Positions 5,887 through 9,875 of a stretch of 9,875 nucleotides of DNA are shown piece after piece (within the stretch, counting starts at the first letter, position 1; each line of letters opens with the position of its first letter). Under the pieces are notes generated by a model. It was not told the DNA's origin, made no database searches, and worked only from the letters and a program-made list of their open reading frames with translations. A program made the translations under genes and the position numbers. The DNA comes from JBGOTP01 sp041476545 (GTDB lineage: Bacteria > Acidobacteriota > Vicinamibacteria > Vicinamibacterales > CAVVIG01), in NCBI GenBank assembly GCA_041476545.1, contig JBGOTP010000185.1:1-9875 (forward strand), in the 5' to 3' direction.

Positions 5887-6827
5887 GATCGAAACAACCG
5901 CGAGTGCACGTACTGATGGCTCATCGCCGCCAGATCCATCGCCGGCATGAATGCCGCCGGAGGATCGCCGCGCGCGAGGATGCCGCCGGCGACGGCCGGA
6001 ACGCGCGTCAGCAGACTCGCCAGCAGCGCGTGCGCTTCATGCTGACCGATGGACATCACACGCATGGCGCACGACACGGTCGACGCGAGCCGCGTATAGA
6101 TAAACGCTTCGAGGGTCGTCCGCTCCTCGATGCCCGCCGAGGCACACACCACGCCGAAGGCGACCGGCAGGGTCAGTTGAACCGGCACGGCAGGGCTGAA
6201 GGCCTGCGCTACATCCATTGACATGGCAGGGCTAAAGCCCTGCGCTACATCCGGTCTCGCACGTGCACCCGATTTTGCAACATGGTCCAGAAACTCGCTC
6301 AGGTCGTCGACGTCGCGCGTCTGATGAATCTGCTGCCAGGTCTTGAGCAGGCGCGTGCCCATCGCACGACTCGCCTGCCGAGCGGCGGAAGACGGTCGCA
6401 GCGCATGGACCTCAGCGTCGAGCTCGAGTAGCGTGGCCACACCCGTCGGGGCCATCGACGTAGTCGATCGGCACTCTGAGGTCCGCCTGAAGGCGGACTC
6501 CACGACCGGAGGGGACCCCACGACCGGAGGGGACCCCACGACCGGGGCGGACCCCATCGCGAACACGCGCCACGCCAGGATCACCGCCGGCCCCTCGAAT
6601 CGGCCAAGGTTATCGTCAAGACAGGCATCCATCCAGGAGCGCAGACCGTCACGTCCCGTAATGCGGCCGGATGCCGTCGCCGCCTCGAGACCGTCCGAGT
6701 GCGCGAATCCACCAAGCGGGAACAGGCTGTCGCACAGATGCAGCAGCGAGAGCAGCGGGCTCGATGTCCGGTCAACGCCGGACGCCACGACAGATTCGCC
6801 CGATGCCATTCGAGATGCGCCGGTCAT
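5883..6827 (-). CDS. ureF: Urease accessory protein UreF, enlarged by repeats
   Basis: UreF is the all-helical partner that bridges UreD-urease and UreG. Conserved parts are L-C-D-S-L-F-P-L-G-G-F-A-H-S-D-G-L-E (31-48), F-E-G-P-A-V-I-L-A-W (77-86), L-L-E-L-D-A-E-V-H-A-L-R (133-144), L-P-V-A-F-G-V-V (220-227) and the C-terminal M-S-H-Q-Y-V-H-S-R-L-F-R-S (302-314). At 314 residues it is about 85 longer than the usual 220-230. The excess sits in three places, each holding repeat DNA: an N-terminal stretch (1-22), residues about 91-130, and about 187-217. The reading frame stays open through all three and the conserved C-terminus is retained, so the gene looks functional rather than broken. It starts with an ATGA overlap on the ureE stop and ends with an ATGA overlap on ureG. 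No Shine-Dalgarno is evident, which suggests coupled translation. Confidence 0.93.
   Translation of the reverse strand: MTGASRMASGESVVASGVDRTSSPLLSLLHLCDSLFPLGGFAHSDGLEAATASGRITGRDGLRSWMDACLDDNLGRFEGPAVILAWRVFAMGSAPVVGSPPVVGSPPVVESAFRRTSECRSTTSMAPTGVATLLELDAEVHALRPSSAARQASRAMGTRLLKTWQQIHQTRDVDDLSEFLDHVAKSGARARPDVAQGFSPAMSMDVAQAFSPAVPVQLTLPVAFGVVCASAGIEERTTLEAFIYTRLASTVSCAMRVMSIGQHEAHALLASLLTRVPAVAGGILARGDPPAAFMPAMDLAAMSHQYVHSRLFRS
6189..6252. repeat. 36-bp tandem duplication with palindromes in ureF
   Basis: Two near-identical 28-base units at 6189-6216 and 6225-6252 differ at two positions and are spaced 36 bases (twelve codons) apart. The second contains the palindrome GCAGGGCTAAAGCCCTGC; the first has the same form with two changes that weaken it. 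On the minus strand they encode D-V-A-Q-G/A-F-S-P-A twice at UreF residues 193-201 and 205-213. This lies between conserved UreF helices, where no such sequence is expected. Confidence 0.9.
6481..6561. repeat. 18-bp tandem array plus hairpin element in ureF
   Basis: A perfect hairpin GTCCGCC-TGAA-GGCGGAC occupies 6481-6498. From 6490 the sequence becomes an 18-base tandem array: a diverged unit at 6490-6507, two identical units at 6508-6525 and 6526-6543, and a diverged unit at 6544-6561. The unit is six codons and encodes V-V-G-S-P-P in UreF (about residues 90-116). The array seems to have grown from the right half of the hairpin element, whose CGGACTCCACGACC matches the later units in outline. 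Confidence 0.88.
6766..6791. repeat. Palindromic repeat copy at the ureF N-terminus
   Basis: GTCCGG (6766-6771) pairs with CCGGAC (6778-6783) around a six-base loop, followed by GCCACGAC. The hairpin at 6481-6498 is followed by TCCACGAC, so the two copies share a GTCCG...CGGAC stem and a tail with one mismatch. It encodes UreF residues 13-21, ahead of the conserved region. Confidence 0.65.
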
Positions 6828-7312
6828 GGCTGATGGCGATGGGCTGCGAGATCGCTGGCGTACCCGAGTGGCGTGAAGACACGCGTGGCTCGTGTGAACG
6901 GGATACCGTGATACGCGAGCACCTGTTCCATCCCCAGCACGTCGGGACAGACAATAGCCGTGTCCGTCAGCATCATGGGCTGATGGCTGTTGCCAATCTG
7001 GTAGGCAAAGCGTCCCCAGTCCGCTGACGTCCGCGGCTCAATCACGAACACCGCCTCCCGCTGTTCCACCACCGAGACGACGAGCGGCGGATCATCGAGG
7101 ATGAAGCAGTCCCCGCCACGCAACATCGTTCCGCGATCGAGCACCGCGCCGAACTCGACGCCGCCGTCAGACCTTCGTCTGGCGCGCACCTTGAGCCGCT
7201 CTTCCCATCCCAGTGTGATCGTGTCCCGCGCGTACGCGCGTGCACGCTCGGGCAACGTATCGGTGCGACACGTCTCTCGCGCCGTTGGGAGAGGTTTGAA
7301 AACCTGAAGCAA
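6824..7312 (-). CDS. ureE: Urease nickel metallochaperone UreE
   Basis: UreE is a homodimeric nickel chaperone that passes nickel to UreG. The 162-residue product has the N-terminal peptide-binding domain (L-P-E-R-A-R-A-Y-A-R-D, L-G-W-E-E-R-L-K-V-R-A-R, F-G-A-V-L-D-R-G-T-M-L-R-G-G-D) and then the metal-binding domain with A-Y-Q-I-G-N-S-H-Q-P (103-112). The conserved nickel-binding histidine is His110. The C-terminal His-rich tail found in some UreE proteins is reduced to H-R-H-Q-P. The start is a TTG at 7312 with a GAGGA Shine-Dalgarno 7 bases upstream; no better ATG fits. It follows ureC after a 29-base gap, and its TGA stop overlaps the ureF start as ATGA. Confidence 0.93.
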   Translation of the reverse strand: MLQVFKPLPTARETCRTDTLPERARAYARDTITLGWEERLKVRARRRSDGGVEFGAVLDRGTMLRGGDCFILDDPPLVVSVVEQREAVFVIEPRTSADWGRFAYQIGNSHQPMMLTDTAIVCPDVLGMEQVLAYHGIPFTRATRVFTPLGYASDLAAHRHQP

Positions 7313-7325
7313 TTGGGGATCCTCG

Positions 7326-7346
7326 AGCTATCGGCTATCAGCTAAA
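7326..7346. repeat. Heptamer repeat across the ureC stop codon
   Basis: Three consecutive seven-base units, AGCTATC, GGCTATC and AGCTAAA, run from the ureC-ureE gap over the ureC stop codon at 7342-7344. They fill most of the 29-base gap. The array is short and could be chance, but its style resembles low-complexity intergenic repeats. Confidence 0.4.
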
Positions 7347-9048
7347 ACAGAAAATACCTCTGTGCCAGCGGCAACACATCCACGGGGTCGCTCGCCAGGA
7401 TCCGGCCGTCGGCGCGGACTTCGTAGCTGTCGGCGTCAACCTCGATCTTCGGCAGCGCGTCGTTCAGGATCAGATCGCGCTTGCCGATGGCGCGACAGTT
7501 CCTGACGGCCACCCGCGGCCGTGACAGGCCGTCGAGTGCGCCCGCATCGATGCCGGCCTGACTGACGAAATGAACACTGCACGAGTCGAGCGCGCCGCCA
7601 AACGCCCCGAACATGGATCGCGCGATGACCGGCTGCGGCGTGGGAATCGACGCGTTGCCGTCGCCCATCATGGCGCCGGCGATGAACCCGCCCTTGATCA
7701 CGAGCTCCGGCTTCACGCCAAAAAACGCCGGCTTCCAGAGCACGAGATCGGCCAGCTTGCCGACCGTGACCGATCCCACGTCCGACGAGATGCCGTGCGC
7801 AATCGCCGGGTTGATCGTGTACTTGGCAATGTAGCGCCGGACGCGCATGTTATCGTCGGACGCCGAATCTCCAGCGAGCGGGCCTCGCTGGCGCTTCATC
7901 TTGTCGGCGGTCTGCCACGTGCGGCAGACGACTTCGCCGATCCGGCCCATGGCCTGCGAGTCGGACGACATCATGCTGATCGCGCCAAGATCATGCAGCA
8001 CGTCTTCGGCCGCTATCGTTTCCGGCCGGATGCGCGAATCGGCAAACGCGACATCTTCCGGCACCTTCGGCGACAGGTGATGACACACCATCAACATGTC
8101 GAGATGCTCGTCCAGCGTATTCCTCGTAAACGGCATCGTCGGATTCGTCGACGAGGGGAGGACGTTCGGCTCGCCGCACAATCGGATGATGTCGGGCGCG
8201 TGTCCGCCGCCGGCACCCTCGGTGTGATAGGTGTGGATCGTCCGTCCCTTGATCGCCGCGATCGTGTCTTCGACGAACCCCGCCTCGTTCAACGTGTCGG
8301 TATGAATCGCCACCTGGACATCGAACTCGTCGGCAACAGACAGGCATTGATCGATCGCCGCGGGTGTCGTGCCCCAGTCCTCGTGCAGCTTCAGGCCCAG
8401 GGCGCCGGCGCGAATCTGCTCGCGAAGGGGTTCGGGAGCAGAAGCGTTGCCCTTGCCCAGGAATCCGAAGTTGAGCGGGAATCCCTGCACAGCTTCATAC
8501 ATGCGGCGAATGTGCCACGCGCCAGGTGTACACGTGGTGGCGTTGGTGCCGGTGTTCGGTCCGGTGCCGCCGCCGATGAGTGTCGTGAGCCCGGAATGAA
8601 ACGCATCTGGAATCTGATTCGGCGAGATGAAGTGGACGTGCGAGTCAATCCCGCCGGCGGTGACAATCCTGCCTTCGGCCGCCAGGATTTCAGTCGACGC
8701 CCCAATCTCGAGTCCGGGCGTGACGCCGTCCATGATCCCGCTGTTCCCTGACTTTCCAATGGCGCAAATTCGACCGTCGCGCACGCCGATGTCCGCCTTG
8801 TAGATCCCGCTGCTGTCGATGATGACGGCCGAGGTGATCACGAGATCCGGGGCACCGCCGACGCGCGTGACTCCAGCCGACTGCCCCATGCCGTCGCGGA
8901 TCACCTTCCCGCCGCCGAAGATGGCCTCGTCGCCGTAGGTCGCCGCGTCGCGCTCGATTCGGACGATGAGGTCGGTGTCGGCGAGACGGATCCGGTCCCC
9001 GGTGGTCGGTCCGTAGTGATCGGCGTAGGTGCGGCGGTTGATCTTCAT
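7342..9048 (-). CDS. ureC: Urease alpha subunit (catalytic)
   Basis: UreC carries the two-nickel active site that hydrolyses urea to ammonia and carbamate in the cytoplasm. The 568-residue length is standard. All residues known from the Klebsiella enzyme are present, shifted by three: nickel ligands His137 and His139 (H-V-H-F), the lysine carbamylated to bridge the nickels, Lys220 (L-G-L-K-L-H-E-D-W-G), His249 and His275, and Asp363 (S-S-D-S-Q-A-M-G). The substrate-site His222 and the mobile-flap Cys322-His323 (M-V-C-H-H-L-S-P) are there too. The N-terminal M-K-I-N-R-R-T-Y-A-D-H-Y-G-P-T-T-G-D-R-I-R-L fixes the ATG at 9048. No Shine-Dalgarno is visible in front; a five-codon ATG frame at 9063-9046 ends in an ATGA overlap with this start and could provide coupling. 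It is separated from ureB by a repeat-filled gap of 88 bases. Confidence 0.99.
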   Translation of the reverse strand: MKINRRTYADHYGPTTGDRIRLADTDLIVRIERDAATYGDEAIFGGGKVIRDGMGQSAGVTRVGGAPDLVITSAVIIDSSGIYKADIGVRDGRICAIGKSGNSGIMDGVTPGLEIGASTEILAAEGRIVTAGGIDSHVHFISPNQIPDAFHSGLTTLIGGGTGPNTGTNATTCTPGAWHIRRMYEAVQGFPLNFGFLGKGNASAPEPLREQIRAGALGLKLHEDWGTTPAAIDQCLSVADEFDVQVAIHTDTLNEAGFVEDTIAAIKGRTIHTYHTEGAGGGHAPDIIRLCGEPNVLPSSTNPTMPFTRNTLDEHLDMLMVCHHLSPKVPEDVAFADSRIRPETIAAEDVLHDLGAISMMSSDSQAMGRIGEVVCRTWQTADKMKRQRGPLAGDSASDDNMRVRRYIAKYTINPAIAHGISSDVGSVTVGKLADLVLWKPAFFGVKPELVIKGGFIAGAMMGDGNASIPTPQPVIARSMFGAFGGALDSCSVHFVSQAGIDAGALDGLSRPRVAVRNCRAIGKRDLILNDALPKIEVDADSYEVRADGRILASDPVDVLPLAQRYFLF

Positions 9049-9070
9049 CGTCTAAGAGCCATCACGATGC

Positions 9071-9130
9071 CACGAAGGGCACGAAGAACGTTTTTCAAGA
9101 AATGAACTTCGTGGTCTTCGTGACTTCGTG
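9071..9130. repeat. CTTCGTG/CACGAAG inverted repeats in the ureB-ureC gap
   Basis: CACGAAG appears twice at 9071-9086, and its complement CTTCGTG appears three times between 9107 and 9130. Arms 9071-9086 and 9107-9122 pair at 14 of 16 positions around a 20-base loop, forming a strong hairpin in the transcript. It takes up most of the gap between ureB and ureC and is the only sizeable break in an otherwise tightly packed operon. It may protect or separate the messages for ureB and ureC, or be an inserted mobile repeat; the sequence cannot tell. Confidence 0.85.
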
Positions 9131-9136
9131 ACCAAA

Positions 9137-9496
9137 TCATTGTCCAAACGATCGGACGCGCTCGAGAGCGCGCTGCCTGGTGTTCTCGTCGTCCAGGCGC
9201 CCATCGACGAGGCGATTGAGACCGACGACTTCGCGCGCGCCGCCGAGAGCCACGACTTCAACCTCGCGGGTATCGCCCGGCTCGAAGCGGACCGCGGTGC
9301 CGGCGGCAATGTTCAGCCGCATCCCGTACGCCTTCGCGCGATCGAAGGAGAGCGACCGGTTCACCTCGAAGAAGTGACAGTGCGATCCGACCTGGATCGG
9401 CCGATCGCCACGATTGGTGACCTCGAGACGCGCGGTCGCGCGACCCGCATTGATGTCAATGTCGCCATCGGAAAGGAAATATTCGCCAGGAATCAT
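9137..9496 (-). CDS. ureB: Urease beta subunit
   Basis: The beta subunit packs against UreC and completes the structural core of urease. The 119-residue product starts with the classic M-I-P-G-E-Y-F and contains T-N-R-G-D-R-P-I-Q-V-G-S-H (27-39), F-F-E-V-N-R-S-L-x-F-D-R-x-x-A-Y-G-M-R-L-N-I-A-A-G-T-A-V-R-F-E-P-G (42-74), then V-E-V-V-A-L-G-G. The end carries an extra charged stretch of about 17 residues past the usual beta-subunit C-terminus, a common variation. It is a stand-alone beta subunit, not fused to gamma. No gamma subunit gene lies upstream: only about 135 bases separate its ATG from the divergent gene at 9631. No clear Shine-Dalgarno or promoter was found in front of it. Confidence 0.96.
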   Translation of the reverse strand: MIPGEYFLSDGDIDINAGRATARLEVTNRGDRPIQVGSHCHFFEVNRSLSFDRAKAYGMRLNIAAGTAVRFEPGDTREVEVVALGGAREVVGLNRLVDGRLDDENTRQRALERVRSFGQ

Positions 9497-9630
9497 ATTC
9501 GGGTGGACTCACGATACTACAAGGTCGTCCCATCGGAGGCCGCCCATTCGCCACACGCGTGAACGAACAGTTTTGTCACCGCCGATTGGATGGCGACGTG
9601 CTAGGCTGGCTTCTCGAGACGGGAGGGATC

Positions 9631-9875
9631 ATGAAGTATTTCAACGTCGCCTGCGGGCTGCTGCTCCTGACCGGCATCGCAGCAGCCCAGGACAAGGCCA
9701 AGCCGCGGGTGTTCGTCACCGACAGCGATTCCTGGCAGGTCGTTGGCCGCGCTGGTGCGATTCGGCCGGGCGGAGCGGGCGTGGTCCGGGGCGGCGCGGA
9801 GCCGCAGACCGTCGAGATCATCAAGACCGTGGGAGACGAGTGCAAGACCGTCACGGTCACGATGAAGCAGGAGAA
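9631..9875 (+). CDS. Small secreted protein of unknown function, cut by the right edge
   Basis: An ATG at 9631 with a GGGAGGG ribosome site just upstream (9621-9627, about 4 bases spacing) opens a frame that stays open to the window end, giving 81 residues. The first 20 form a signal peptide: Lys at position 2, a Leu-rich core, and Ala-Ala-Ala-Gln at the probable cleavage site. The mature part continues P-R-V-F-V-T-D-S-D-S-W, a Gly-rich stretch, then T-V-E-I-I-K-T-V-G-D-E-C-K-T-V-T-V. This resembles conserved hypothetical exported proteins I recall from acidobacteria, but I cannot name a family. It is transcribed away from the urease operon and shares the 9497-9630 region, where no convincing promoter was found on either strand. 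Confidence 0.75.
   Translation, partial: MKYFNVACGLLLLTGIAAAQDKAKPRVFVTDSDSWQVVGRAGAIRPGGAGVVRGGAEPQTVEIIKTVGDECKTVTVTMKQE

Noticed and set aside
6189..6561. CRISPR-like array
   Set aside because: The repeats are tandem or palindromic, lie inside the ureF reading frame, have no unique spacers of regular size and no cas genes nearby.
5883..6827. ureF as a pseudogene disrupted by repeats
   Set aside because: The frame is open throughout, both ends keep ATGA coupling to neighbours, and the conserved C-terminus ending R-L-F-R-S is intact.
7570..8751. Long 393-codon plus-strand open frame antisense to ureC
   Set aside because: It lies wholly opposite ureC, has an Arg/His-rich composition typical of high-GC antisense frames, and matches nothing recognisable.
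9497..9560. Possible remnant of the UreA C-terminus just upstream of ureB
   Set aside because: One minus-strand frame reads D-G-T-T-L before a stop, faintly like the D-G-T-K-L near the end of UreA, but nothing further upstream matches and stops interrupt it. Five residues are not enough.
9573..9607. Sigma70 promoter for the gene at 9631
   Set aside because: A TTGTCA box is present, but the nearest -10-like sequence (TAGGCT) is 23 bases away, outside the usual spacing.

Overview
The window is high-GC bacterial DNA dominated by one minus-strand urease operon. It reads leftwards as ureB, ureC, ureE, ureF, ureG, ureD, then a DUF1326 gene and a DUF2182 gene, covering roughly 9496 down to 2840. 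Junctions are very tight: ATGA overlaps at ureE/ureF, ureF/ureG and ureD/DUF1326, a 34-bp overlap at ureG/ureD and a 50-bp overlap at DUF1326/DUF2182. This points to a single translationally coupled transcript. The structural subunits UreB and UreC keep all the catalytic residues that can be recognised. The accessory proteins UreE, UreF, UreG and UreD are all present. No ureA (gamma subunit) lies in the window, and no room for it exists just upstream of ureB, where a divergent gene starts about 135 bp away.

Downstream of the operon (left part) come a separate minus-strand gene for a secreted WD40-like (PD40) beta-propeller protein (594-2636), then a small exported DUF6152 protein (27-449) with a good sigma70-like promoter in front of it. 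The start of one more gene overlaps the end of the DUF6152 gene and runs off the left edge. At the right edge, a plus-strand gene for a small secreted protein begins at 9631 and is cut by the window end.

The most unusual feature is a set of short GC-rich palindromic and tandem repeats inside the accessory genes. UreF carries a hairpin copy near its N-terminus, an 18-bp tandem array plus hairpin around residues 90-116, and a 36-bp tandem duplication at residues 193-216. UreD carries related copies near its N-terminus and a 30-bp duplication at residues 135-151. All preserve the reading frame and appear to make UreF about 85 residues longer than usual. Separate CTTCGTG-type repeats fill the ureB-ureC gap, and a heptamer repeat crosses the ureC stop codon.

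The organism is probably an acidobacterium of the Vicinamibacteria type or a similar soil bacterium. This is an inference from high GC, the DUF6152 and PD40 exported proteins, and a repeat style that I associate with that group; no 16S or other marker is present to prove it. Functionally, UreB and UreC (with a UreA encoded elsewhere) would form cytoplasmic nickel urease, and UreE/F/G/D would deliver nickel and assemble the site. The DUF1326-DUF2182 pair, cysteine-rich and membrane-bound respectively, is an attached module of unknown function that might handle metal.
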